A stretch of DNA of 64,000 nt from Aestuariirhabdus litorea. Lineage in GTDB: Bacteria > Pseudomonadota > Gammaproteobacteria > Pseudomonadales > Aestuariirhabdaceae. The stretch's first letter is position 1; each line of letters opens with the position of its first letter. Shown piece after piece: positions 9,662 through 17,412 of this stretch. The position numbers were made by a program, and so were the translations under genes. The stretch lies in NCBI RefSeq assembly GCF_003864255.1, contig NZ_QWEZ01000001.1, positions 1,178,001 through 1,242,000 of the forward strand. The letters are read 5' to 3'. The notes below the pieces were generated by a model. That model was not told the origin of the DNA and searched no databases. It worked only from the letters and a program-made list of their open reading frames with translations.

Positions 9662-10068
9662 TGAAGCCCCTGAGGCTGGGTGGTTAACTGCTGGCGGGTA
9701 GCCACCCAGTCAAAATCGTTCCCCTTCTCAAGCGCCTGGTGATAGAGCTCCTCCAGTTGCTGGTAGAGCTCTACCTCTGCCTCGGGCATCCAGTGAAGGC
9801 AGTCACCACCAAGCAGCCACAGCAGGTCCCGGCTGACGAGGGGGGTCAGCTGGGGGAAATTGGCGATCAGCAGGCTGATCGACTGCTGTGCATCAAACAG
9901 CGCCGACTCCTCTCCCTGCTCCAGTTCTGGCAGCAGTTGCTCCAGCTTGGCGAGCAATGGGTTATCGCTGAACTCCGGCATGGTGCCACTCTCAACCAGC
10001 TGCCTGAGCTGTTGTTGGAGTTGCTGGAGGAGTTCGAAGCGTAAGCGGGGGAGAGAAAAAGCAGCCAT
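9658..10068 (-). CDS. PA2817-like conserved hypothetical protein
   Basis: This small helical protein of 136 residues is rich in Gln and Leu (LRFELLQQLQQQLRQLVE) and has a distinctive segment LLWLLGGDCLHWMPEAEVELYQQLEE. I associate that segment with the PA2817 family of Pseudomonas, which has no known function. An upstream in-frame ATG at 10107 overlaps a strong -10 box, so transcription should begin downstream of it; the ATG at 10068 is therefore preferred. No clear ribosome-binding site is visible. It is divergent from the ABC transporter genes and converges on the RND permease. Confidence 0.6.
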   Translation of the reverse strand: MAAFSLPRLRFELLQQLQQQLRQLVESGTMPEFSDNPLLAKLEQLLPELEQGEESALFDAQQSISLLIANFPQLTPLVSRDLLWLLGGDCLHWMPEAEVELYQQLEELYHQALEKGNDFDWVATRQQLTTQPQGLH

Positions 10069-10105
10069 GGCGATCGATACACTGTCGGTAGTGGTAGGGG
10101 AGGCC

Positions 10106-10134
10106 ATTATAGGGTGCCGTCACGGGGATGTCAG
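10106..10134 (-). promoter_or_regulatory. sigma-70 promoter of the PA2817-like gene
   Basis: On the minus strand, CTGACA (10134-10129) and TATAAT (10111-10106) are separated by exactly 17 bases, so 11 of 12 consensus positions match. The expected start point near 10099 gives a leader of about 30 bases to the ATG at 10068. Confidence 0.65.
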
Positions 10135-10165
10135 TGAGGTGGTGCCGGAATGATTCCGCTTTAGG

Positions 10166-10212
10166 TATAATCGGCGGCCCTCGCTTACCCCCTGCCTTCC
10201 GCTGAAGGGGGG
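10166..10212 (+). promoter_or_regulatory. candidate -10 box and leader hairpin of the ABC operon
   Basis: TATAAT at 10166-10171 is a perfect -10, but no good -35 is seen at 16-18 bases. About 17 bases later the leader can form a GC-rich hairpin: CCCC(C) at 10188-10192 with CCTTC at 10195-10199, loop CGCT, then GAAGG and GGGG at 10204-10212. No U-tract follows, so it is not a standard terminator. It may affect translation or be incidental. Confidence 0.35.
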
Positions 10213-10265
10213 AGGCTGTGCCAGCCGAAGCACTATCTGCAGGGACTAAAAGAGACAGCAACGAT

Positions 10266-11195
10266 ATGAATGATGCATTGGTAATTTCGGGTCTGACGAA
10301 GCGTTATGCGAACGGCTTCGAAGCGCTCAAGGGGATCGACTTTCGTGTTCAGCAGGGCGACTTCTTTGCTTTGTTGGGCCCCAATGGGGCGGGCAAATCC
10401 ACCACCATCGGCATCATCTCCTCACTGGTCACCAAAAGTGCAGGGACAGTGACGGTGTTTGGCCACGACCTGGATACCGATCTGAGTCAGGCTAAACAGC
10501 ACCTGGGGGTGGTGCCCCAGGAGTTTAATTTTAACCAGTTTGAAAAGCCGATCGATATCCTGGTCACCCAGGCCGGCTATTACGGCATCCCCCGTGCCCT
10601 GGCTCGCGAGCGTGCAGAGTACTACCTCAAGAAGTTGGGTATCTGGGATAAGCGAGCGGTGCAGTCCCGGCTGTTATCGGGAGGGATGAAGCGACGGCTG
10701 ATGATCGCCCGTGCTTTGATCCATAAACCCAAGCTGTTGATTCTTGATGAGCCGACTGCCGGTGTCGATATCGAGTTGCGGCGCAGCATGTGGCAGTTCC
10801 TGCGGGAGATCAATGCCAACGAAGGTGTCACCATCATACTGACCACCCATTATCTCGAGGAGGCTGAGCAGCTCTGTCGTCACATTGCGATTATCGACAA
10901 GGGACGCCTGGTTCAGAATACTTCTATGAAACAGCTCCTCGGCCAGCTGAATGTGGAGACCTTTATACTGGATGCACGCCAGAGTCTGCCCCCATCGCTG
11001 GATGTAGAAGGCTACCGTGTCAGGCGGATGGATGACTTTACCCTCGAGGTGGAGATGGACAAGAGCCAAAATATGAATGATCTGTTTGCAGAGCTCCAGG
11101 CCCAGGGGGTTGAAGTATCCAGTATGCGTAATCGTTCTAACCGGCTGGAGGAGTTGTTTGTGTCCCTGGTTGAAAAGCAGGAGGGCTTGCTATGA
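10266..11195 (+). CDS. ABC-2 type exporter, ATP-binding subunit
   Basis: This 309-residue ATPase of an ABC exporter has Walker A GPNGAGKST, signature LSGGMKRRL, Walker B LLILDEPTAG and switch TTHYLEEAE, all intact. The C-terminal 80 residues resemble the regulatory tail of the CcmA/DrrA-like group. The ATG at 10266 is preferred to an upstream one at 10218 because the domain then starts at the normal distance (MNDALVISGLTKRYANGF). Its stop overlaps the permease start as ATGA, indicating translational coupling. Homologues lie near queF in Pseudomonas as I recall; the transported molecule is unknown. Confidence 0.9.
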   Translation: MNDALVISGLTKRYANGFEALKGIDFRVQQGDFFALLGPNGAGKSTTIGIISSLVTKSAGTVTVFGHDLDTDLSQAKQHLGVVPQEFNFNQFEKPIDILVTQAGYYGIPRALARERAEYYLKKLGIWDKRAVQSRLLSGGMKRRLMIARALIHKPKLLILDEPTAGVDIELRRSMWQFLREINANEGVTIILTTHYLEEAEQLCRHIAIIDKGRLVQNTSMKQLLGQLNVETFILDARQSLPPSLDVEGYRVRRMDDFTLEVEMDKSQNMNDLFAELQAQGVEVSSMRNRSNRLEELFVSLVEKQEGLL

Positions 11196-11968
11196 GAGCG
11201 GCTGACGCCTGGATCGCCTTTATGACGATCGCCATCAAGGAGGTACGCCGTTTCCTGCGAATCTGGCCGCAAACGTTGTTGCCCCCGGCGATCACCATGC
11301 TGCTCTACTTTGTTATCTTTGGCAGCGTGATCGGCTCCCGTATCGGTGAAATGGGCGGCTTCAGTTATATGGAGTACGTGGTGCCTGGGCTGATCATGAT
11401 GTCGGTCATTACCAACTCCTACGGCAATGTTGCCTCCTCCTTTTACAGCAATAAATTCCAGCGCAGCGTCGAGGAGATTCTGGTCTCACCGGTGCCTGAC
11501 TACCTGATGCTGGCTGGTTTTGTCTGTGGCGGTGTGATCCGGGGCCTCCTGGTGGGTAGCATCGTGACCCTGCTGTCGCTGACCTTTACCAGCCTGCCGA
11601 TGCACAGCGTCGGGGTGACTATACTGGCGGTTGTGATGACGGCGGTGCTGTTCTCGCTGGGGGGCTTTATTAATGCGCTCTACGCCAACAGTTTTGATGA
11701 TATTTCGATTATCCCGACCTTTGTCCTGACCCCGCTCACCTATCTCGGGGGGGTATTCTATTCGATCAATGTATTACCGGATTTTTGGGCGGGGCTGTCT
11801 CACCTGAACCCGATTCTCTACATGGTTAATACCTTCCGTTACGGTATTTTGGGGTACTCCGATGGGGTGCCTGTGGTTGAGGCGTTGGCCCTGCTGGCCC
11901 TGCTGACAGTGATCGTTTTTTGCTTTACGTTGTTCCTGTTGCGTCGTGGAACCGGTCTACGTCACTAG
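11192..11968 (+). CDS. ABC-2 type exporter, permease subunit
   Basis: This 258-residue inner-membrane protein has about six hydrophobic segments and the ABC-2 permease pattern. Typical stretches are the middle VEEILVSPVPDYLML and the late TPLTYLGGVFYSINVLPD, which resemble YadH/DrrB-type permeases. It is co-translated with the ATPase through a 4-base overlap, and queF follows after 12 bases, so the three are probably one operon. Nothing in the sequence shows the substrate. Confidence 0.9.
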   Translation: MRAADAWIAFMTIAIKEVRRFLRIWPQTLLPPAITMLLYFVIFGSVIGSRIGEMGGFSYMEYVVPGLIMMSVITNSYGNVASSFYSNKFQRSVEEILVSPVPDYLMLAGFVCGGVIRGLLVGSIVTLLSLTFTSLPMHSVGVTILAVVMTAVLFSLGGFINALYANSFDDISIIPTFVLTPLTYLGGVFYSINVLPDFWAGLSHLNPILYMVNTFRYGILGYSDGVPVVEALALLALLTVIVFCFTLFLLRRGTGLRH

Positions 11969-11980
11969 GAGGAGTTCTCG

Positions 11981-12802
11981 ATGAGCCAAGACCTGCACCT
12001 TTCCCCCCTGGGGAAGCAGTCCGAATATGTCTGTGAGTACAGCCCGCAGCTGTTGCACCCCATCGCGCGCAGCGAGAACCGCGCCGCCCTGGGGATTGGT
12101 GAGCTACTGCCGTTCAGGGGTGTCGATATCTGGAACGCCTATGAGCTCTCCTGGCTCAACCTCAACGGTAAGCCGCAGGTGGCGGTGGGGCGTTTTTCCA
12201 TCCCCTGCGATTCGACCCATATCATTGAGTCCAAATCGTTCAAGCTCTACCTCAACTCCTTCAACCAGAGCCGTATTGGTGATCAGGGGACACTACAGGG
12301 GGTGCTGGAGCGGGATCTTTCGGCGGCGGCGGGGGCGCCGGTCGGGGTTGCTATCCAGACCCATCAGCAGGTCTCGGAAGCGGGGTTGGAACTCCCCCTC
12401 GGCGATGGCATTGATGACCTGGATGTTTCGATCGACCATTACGATACCGATGCAGGCCTGCTGCAGGTAGCCGATATGGTGGTCAATGAGCGTCTCTACA
12501 GCCGGCTGCTGAAGTCCAACTGTCCAGTCACGGGGCAGCCTGACTGGGGCACATTGATGATCGCCTACCGGGGAAAGCGCCTTTGCCGTGAATCGCTCCT
12601 GAAGTACATCGTATCCTTCCGGCAGCACAGCGACTTCCATGAGCACTGCGTGGAGCGTATTTTTATGGATATCAAGGCGATCACCAAGGCCGAGTCCCTG
12701 GAGGTGGTGGCGCGCTATGTGAGAAGAGGAGGATTGGATATCAACCCCTGTCGTTCGCTGGGGGAGTGCAGCTTTGGCAATGGACGTCTGGCCAACCAGT
12801 AA
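11981..12802 (+). CDS. queF: NADPH-dependent 7-cyano-7-deazaguanine reductase
   Basis: QueF reduces preQ0 to preQ1 in queuosine (tRNA modification) biosynthesis. The 273-residue protein is the long two-domain type of E. coli. The QueF motif ESKSFKLYLNSFNQSR appears at about 77-92 and the thioimide-forming cysteine is in LKSNCPVTGQPDWG near residue 180. The tail GRLANQ also fits the family. A good ribosome-binding site (AGGAGGAG) precedes the ATG. No preQ1 riboswitch space exists, because the gene starts 12 bases after the ABC permease. Confidence 0.95.
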   Translation: MSQDLHLSPLGKQSEYVCEYSPQLLHPIARSENRAALGIGELLPFRGVDIWNAYELSWLNLNGKPQVAVGRFSIPCDSTHIIESKSFKLYLNSFNQSRIGDQGTLQGVLERDLSAAAGAPVGVAIQTHQQVSEAGLELPLGDGIDDLDVSIDHYDTDAGLLQVADMVVNERLYSRLLKSNCPVTGQPDWGTLMIAYRGKRLCRESLLKYIVSFRQHSDFHEHCVERIFMDIKAITKAESLEVVARYVRRGGLDINPCRSLGECSFGNGRLANQ

Positions 12803-12817
12803 CGCTGTGCCTGCCGG

Positions 12818-12838
12818 CCTTAGGGCAGCGCCCTGAGG
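12818..12838. terminator. hairpin between convergent queF and cyclase genes
   Basis: CCTTAGGGC (12818-12826), loop AGC, and GCCCTGAGG (12830-12838) form a 9-bp stem with one G-U/A-C position. It sits exactly between two convergent stop codons. There is no T-run on either side, so it may be a weak or Rho-assisted terminator. Confidence 0.4.
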
Positions 12839-12840
12839 GG

Positions 12841-14214
12841 TTAGAGGATCACCCGCTCCTTAAGCTGGCGTGCCGCTGACTGCAGAGCCTGCACGACGCG
12901 CTCCTTGTCGTAGCTTTTTACCTTCTCGGTATCCAGGTACATGGAAAATCCATCGATCTGGTGCTCGATGAAGCTCTGGTCGGCTCCCAGGTCCTTGCGG
13001 AAATCGACCACCTGGAAGGTGGGAACCGGACGACTGAACCCTTTCACCTCCAGCGCGCCCTTGTCGCGGCACATAATCACATCCTTGATCATGGAGTAGG
13101 TCTCATAGGAGATCAGAATCTGGCCCGGCTCGGCGTTGCTTTCGAGGCGACTGGCGAGATTAACCTCTTTACCGATAATGGTGTAATCCATACGGCTGGC
13201 GGCCCCGAAATTTCCGACCGTGCAGAAGCCCGTGTTGATTCCCATACGAATCTGCAGTGGCCGCTGGATGCCCTGGCTAAGCCAGCGCTGGCGCAATACC
13301 TTCATGTGTTTGCGCATGGCGATCGCCATGGAAACCGCCGCCAGTGCGTCCCGTTTGGCACCCCCGCTTTTGCTGTCCCCGAAAAACACCATGATGGCAT
13401 CGCCCACAAACTTGTCGATGGTGCCACCGTATTTGAGAGCGATGTTCGACATTTCGGTGAGGTAGTTGTTCAGCAGCTCGGTGAGTTCTTCGGATTCCAT
13501 CTCCTCCGACAGTTCGGTAAATCCCTTGATATCGCTGAAGAACACCGTCAGGCGCTTGCGCTGGGTTTCCAGGCTACCGTCCTGGTCGCCGGAAAAAAGA
13601 GACTCCCACACCGGCGGCGAAAGGTAACGGCTGAGCTTGCTCATAAGCCGAATATGACGCTCTTTCTCCTCCCTAAGCTGTCGATCCCGGGCCTGCAGTT
13701 TATGCTTGCGAGCATGGATTTCTTTTCCTGTTACAGCCAGGTAGAGACTTGTGGTGATCGCCACGGCAAAGAGACAAACCGGCGGGGCGGCGGGGACAAA
13801 CTCGGGCTGCAGCAGGAAAAACAGGCTGGCGCTACTGGCGATCAGGAAAAGGAACAGGTAGGGGAGGTTGCGGGCTCCCGAATAGCACTGGCTGTTCAAC
13901 ACAATGAGCAACAACAATACCAGACTGGGTGCGGGCATGAATCCCCAGGCGGCAATCAGCGAGCCTATGTGTAGGCCGTCCAGACTCGCGGCGGTTGGGC
14001 TATCGCGAAATCGATCAAGACGGTGATGCTTGAACAGGAGCGGGTAAAGCAGCAGGTAGGGAAGCGCCCAGACCAGGTAATCGGGTACCACTTTGGCCGA
14101 GTAAGCCGCGGCCAGCGTTGTAGTGGCGGTAAGATAAATCAGGAATCGCGAATAAAAATTCGTAGCTTCGCCGCGGGCGGCTCGGGTGGATATGAGGGTC
14201 TTATGTCCAGACAT
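12841..14214 (-). CDS. membrane-bound class III adenylate/guanylate cyclase
   Basis: This 457-residue protein has five or six N-terminal membrane segments (about 25-170, possibly MASE2-like). A helical linker rich in Lys/Arg/Glu follows (170-215), then a class III cyclase domain. Metal-binding motifs are FFSDIKGF and DKFVGDAIMVFFGD, and MGINTGFCTVGNFG fits the substrate region. The Lys in TIDKFVGD favours ATP over GTP, so cAMP production is likely but not certain. The layout resembles CyaB of Pseudomonas. A clear neighbouring operon is not visible; the endonuclease V-like gene lies 86 bases upstream on the same strand. Confidence 0.85.
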   Translation of the reverse strand: MSGHKTLISTRAARGEATNFYSRFLIYLTATTTLAAAYSAKVVPDYLVWALPYLLLYPLLFKHHRLDRFRDSPTAASLDGLHIGSLIAAWGFMPAPSLVLLLLIVLNSQCYSGARNLPYLFLFLIASSASLFFLLQPEFVPAAPPVCLFAVAITTSLYLAVTGKEIHARKHKLQARDRQLREEKERHIRLMSKLSRYLSPPVWESLFSGDQDGSLETQRKRLTVFFSDIKGFTELSEEMESEELTELLNNYLTEMSNIALKYGGTIDKFVGDAIMVFFGDSKSGGAKRDALAAVSMAIAMRKHMKVLRQRWLSQGIQRPLQIRMGINTGFCTVGNFGAASRMDYTIIGKEVNLASRLESNAEPGQILISYETYSMIKDVIMCRDKGALEVKGFSRPVPTFQVVDFRKDLGADQSFIEHQIDGFSMYLDTEKVKSYDKERVVQALQSAARQLKERVIL

Positions 14215-14300
14215 AGGGGCACTGGCCAGCTTTCAATCGCGTAGCCCGTCATAGTAATTCGCTTCCGGCTCCAGTACCAGTCCAAGTGTTGATCGGCGGG

Positions 14301-15002
14301 TTATCCCAACTCCGGTGAGGGGTTCAGCTGACTCAACTGTGAGATGGGCTGTGGGGTAAGCAGCTCCAGCATATCGGCGTTCTCAAGGGTGGGCGGAACG
14401 GCCTGGAGTGACCAACGCAGGGCTTGCTTCAAACTGATGCGGTGGGCGTTGGAAACGTAGATGGGAGGGAGGTCGGGGTGCACTCTCAGCAGGGCGCCAT
14501 GGGTACCCTGGGCCGTTTTGTGGGGGATCCAGTTACCGCGTTTAAGCTTCATGCGTTGTGTTATGGGGCCCTGGGGTGCGGAACGCCAGCCGATCGTGGG
14601 GATGTTGCACATCAGGCCAATGTGGCTGGCTAACCCAAAACGCTGGGTATCGGTAACCCCTCGGCCATCGCAGATTATAAGGTCAGGCGTTTCTTTCAGG
14701 GCCGAAAGGGCCTTAAGTAATACCGGTGCCTTGCGAAATGACATCAACCCCGGCAGCGCAGGGAAATCCAGGCGCAAGGTCGCGCTGTGACGCTCAACCA
14801 CTTCAAACCCGGGCACACGGAACAGGGTAACGTTTGCGGTGCTGTATTCGTCATCCAGGTTGTACAGCAGCTGCGCCCGTGCAATCAGCTCCACCCCCTC
14901 CAAAGCCTCTTCATCCTGGATGATCCAGGCGCTCAAGCTCTTCTGTATAGCGGCCGCTTGGGTTTCTGTGATGTTCCAGGGATGTAGGGCGTTGATTTTC
15001 AT
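14301..15002 (-). CDS. endonuclease V-like protein with degraded active site
   Basis: This 233-residue protein aligns along its length with endonuclease V (Nfi), which cuts DNA next to deaminated bases. Matching landmarks are PGLMSFRKAPVLL (E. coli has PGFLSFREYPALL), IICDGRGVTDTQRFGLASH, NIPTIG and NAHRISLKQAL. Several catalytic positions differ. The first Asp is Gln44, the wedge Tyr is Ala82, the FRE Glu is Lys91, and the Lys of IGVAK is Ser141. Asp112 and His187 remain. The frame is intact and conserved enough to be a working protein, but nuclease activity by the known mechanism is unlikely. It may be a non-catalytic DNA- or RNA-binding descendant. Confidence 0.75.
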   Translation of the reverse strand: MKINALHPWNITETQAAAIQKSLSAWIIQDEEALEGVELIARAQLLYNLDDEYSTANVTLFRVPGFEVVERHSATLRLDFPALPGLMSFRKAPVLLKALSALKETPDLIICDGRGVTDTQRFGLASHIGLMCNIPTIGWRSAPQGPITQRMKLKRGNWIPHKTAQGTHGALLRVHPDLPPIYVSNAHRISLKQALRWSLQAVPPTLENADMLELLTPQPISQLSQLNPSPELG

Positions 15003-15020
15003 AAATGATCTACGTGCATG

Positions 15021-15039
15021 GTGGCCATAATATAGCCAC
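15021..15039 (-). promoter_or_regulatory. dyad over the -10 region of the EndoV-like gene
   Basis: GTGGC at 15021-15025 and GCCAC at 15035-15039 flank an AT core, with ATA/TAT inner arms and one mismatch pair. The core includes TATATT on the minus strand (15034-15029), a plausible -10 for the gene starting at 15002. This could be an operator; no regulator is identified. Confidence 0.3.
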
Positions 15040-15230
15040 TCTTCCTGCAGCAGGGAAGGCTGGGGGCAGCGCGGTGAGAGCCCGTGCCGGTTTCGTCGTG
15101 TAGGCTTGTAAACGGACTCGCCCTCTGAAGGCTGGGCCAGGGTGATTCAGATTGTTTAAATCTATCCACGATTACTTCTACCACCTATCAGTTGAATTTG
15201 GCATAAGGCTTTCAGTGACCGTTAAAAAAA

Positions 15231-15259
15231 TCGACAGTTGTTGAAACGCTGCATACACT
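15231..15259 (+). promoter_or_regulatory. candidate sigma-70 promoter of prsK
   Basis: TCGACA (15231-15236) and TACACT (15254-15259) are separated by 17 bases, matching 9 of 12 consensus positions. It lies about 80 bases ahead of the prsK start. It would give basal expression of the prsK-prsR-prsT operon. Confidence 0.45.
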
Positions 15260-15339
15260 CAATTGTGTCGTTTTCTCGGCACTTAAGGCGTTCAACCCTC
15301 AAAACTGCTGCCGCAGAGAATAACAAGGGCCGGAGTTAA

Positions 15340-17412
15340 ATGGACTTTATCATCCAGGTCAGCTACGGATCGCTGGCTGCTGTCTATTCAGTGCTGCTGC
15401 TTCTGACCTTTTATCGGGTCAGTGGGGAGCTGGTATGGCATTTCCGGTGGTTGTGCCTGGCGCTAATCCTGTGGGCGGCTGCTGTCTGTTTTGCGGCATC
15501 AAGCCCCGAGTGGCTGTACGCTGATACCTGGGTGCTGGAAAGCCTGCGTAATGTTCTCATCGGTCTGCTGCTGCTGCGTCTATGGCCCTTGCCGACTCGT
15601 TGGCCTCGCTGGCTGATCATAGCCGCCTTGATTTTTCCTCTCCTTATCGATGCACTTGATGTTTTTCGTATCTCTGTGCAGCAGCAAATCTCCCTGGACC
15701 CTCGCTTAGTGGGGCATCTGGCGGTATCGATTATTTTGCTCTCCCTGCTTGAACAGGTCTATGCGGCGGTGGACCTGGAGCGGCGTTGGGCTGTAAAACA
15801 CTTTTTTCTGGGGTTGCTGGCCCTGATACTGTTTGACCTTTTCCTCTATGCAGAGGCGGTGCTTTATCAACACCTTAATGATGCCTTGTTGGCGGCCAGG
15901 GGAATAGCCAGCCTGTTGGTGGTCCCACTGTTCTTGCTCGCCGGTGTAAGAAACCCCCATTGGGACGCCAAATTCATGGTTTCACGGCACGCCGCCTTTC
16001 GCACGGCCTCATTACTGTTGATTGGCGGCTATCTGCTGGCGGTTGCCATCGCTGGTTTCTATGTTCGGGATTTTGGCGGCCGCTGGGGTGACCTGCTGTT
16101 GCTGCTGGTTATCTTTTTTGCGGCCACGGTTCTGTTTTTGCTGGTGAGCTCCGGCCAGGTGCGTTCGGTCTTGTCGGTGCTGATTGCCAAGCATTTTTTT
16201 CGTCTCAAGTACGATTACCGTGAGCAGTGGCTACTGGTCACCCACGCCCTTGATGAGGAGACTGAAGGCGATACGCTCCAGGACCGGTGTCTGAGAGTGA
16301 TGTGCAACGCGCTGGATAGCCGGGGAGCTTTGATCTGGAAACGGGATGACCAGCGCAAACTGGTTGCCTGCGGCTTTTGGAATATGCTGCGCTCACGCTA
16401 TGAAAGGGAGCAGATCACCGCCAGTACGCTCGGCTTTTTACGGCAAGAAGGTTGGGTAATAGACCTTAACGAATACCGCACCTTTCCTGAACGCTATCCC
16501 GCGGGCCTGGATCTTGGTTTTTTGGCCGAGGACCAGGACCTGTGGCTGGTGATACCTTTGATAAATGCGTCTGAAGTATTCGCTGTGGTGGTGTTGGCCA
16601 CACCCCGCTCAATGCGGGAGATCGGGTGGGAGGATCACGATTTTATCAAGCTCGTTGCGCAGCAGGTGTCCAGCTACCTATCGCTGGCCGACGCCCATGA
16701 TGCACTGGCGAAGGCCAAGCAATTTGAAGCCTACAACCGGGTCTCGGCTTTTGTCGTTCACGACCTGAAAAATATCAGCGCCCAGTTAAAGCTATTGCTG
16801 AGTAATATGGCCCGTCATCGATCTAACCCTGAGTTTATCGATGATTGTGTCGAGACCATTGAGCACTCGGTGGCCAAAATGGACCGTATGCTTGCCCAGT
16901 TGAGCGGCGATAAAATCAGTGAACATGGGGTGTCTCACATCGATTTGGGTGCGCAGGTAAAGGCGATTGCGCTTCGTTTCGCCGGAGCATGCAAACAGGT
17001 TTCCATCCCCGATGATCAGCAGGGAATCAAACTCCTGCTTGACGAACAGCGCTTCTCATCTGCGTTAGAAAACCTGATAAAGAATGCCGTCGAGTCGGCG
17101 GGCCCCAAAGGGGAAGTAGAGGTCTCCTTTGGCGTTAGGGAGGAGGATTCAAGACCCTTTGTAGATGTGGCTGACAACGGCCCCGGAATGAGCGAAGCCT
17201 TTATCCAGGATTCCCTTTTTCGCCCTTTCCAGACCACCAAGGGCAATGCGGGGATGGGGATAGGGCTATTCGATGCCAGAGAGTATATGCGAATGATCGG
17301 CGGGGATATCCAGGTCGAGAACCGAAACGGTGGGTGGACACGCTTCACGCTTTTATTTCCACCGCTGGAAACCGAAACAGGGAACCTGGTCGCAGGGGGG
17401 GCAATGCAATGA
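15340..17412 (+). CDS. prsK: XrtA/PEP-CTERM system histidine kinase PrsK
   Basis: This 690-residue membrane sensor kinase is of the PrsK type. About eight hydrophobic segments fill residues 5-270, a GAF-like domain follows (about 310-450), then the dimerisation and phosphoacceptor helix with His474 in FVVHDLKNISAQLKL, and a HATPase domain. The N box has Asn578/Asn582, the G1 box is DNGPGMSEAF (Asp612) and the G2 box is NAGMGIGLFDARE. PrsK pairs with PrsR, encoded immediately downstream with an ATGA overlap. In other bacteria this pair, with RpoN, controls PEP-CTERM protein genes and floc or biofilm formation. The signal sensed is unknown. Confidence 0.93.
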   Translation: MDFIIQVSYGSLAAVYSVLLLLTFYRVSGELVWHFRWLCLALILWAAAVCFAASSPEWLYADTWVLESLRNVLIGLLLLRLWPLPTRWPRWLIIAALIFPLLIDALDVFRISVQQQISLDPRLVGHLAVSIILLSLLEQVYAAVDLERRWAVKHFFLGLLALILFDLFLYAEAVLYQHLNDALLAARGIASLLVVPLFLLAGVRNPHWDAKFMVSRHAAFRTASLLLIGGYLLAVAIAGFYVRDFGGRWGDLLLLLVIFFAATVLFLLVSSGQVRSVLSVLIAKHFFRLKYDYREQWLLVTHALDEETEGDTLQDRCLRVMCNALDSRGALIWKRDDQRKLVACGFWNMLRSRYEREQITASTLGFLRQEGWVIDLNEYRTFPERYPAGLDLGFLAEDQDLWLVIPLINASEVFAVVVLATPRSMREIGWEDHDFIKLVAQQVSSYLSLADAHDALAKAKQFEAYNRVSAFVVHDLKNISAQLKLLLSNMARHRSNPEFIDDCVETIEHSVAKMDRMLAQLSGDKISEHGVSHIDLGAQVKAIALRFAGACKQVSIPDDQQGIKLLLDEQRFSSALENLIKNAVESAGPKGEVEVSFGVREEDSRPFVDVADNGPGMSEAFIQDSLFRPFQTTKGNAGMGIGLFDAREYMRMIGGDIQVENRNGGWTRFTLLFPPLETETGNLVAGGAMQ

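Larger units (their letters stand above)
15003..15339. other. 337-bp intergenic region between divergent genes
   Basis: No gene is seen here. It separates the endonuclease V-like gene (minus) from prsK (plus). It holds a dyad near the minus-strand gene, a plausible sigma-70 promoter for prsK and a run of seven A at 15224-15230. A TGGCAT-N-TTTC sequence at 15199-15214 resembles a sigma-54 site but lacks the essential GC. Confidence 0.6.

Noticed and set aside
12961..13974. 337-codon plus-strand open frame opposite the cyclase gene
   Set aside because: It is the antisense of a clearly recognisable class III cyclase, lacks any family motif and has low-complexity His/Gln-rich composition.
15199..15214. 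TGGCATAAGGCTTTCA upstream of prsK, resembling a sigma-54 promoter
   Set aside because: The downstream element reads TTTC where the GC of TTGC is nearly invariant. The sigma-70-like pair at 15231-15259 is the better candidate.
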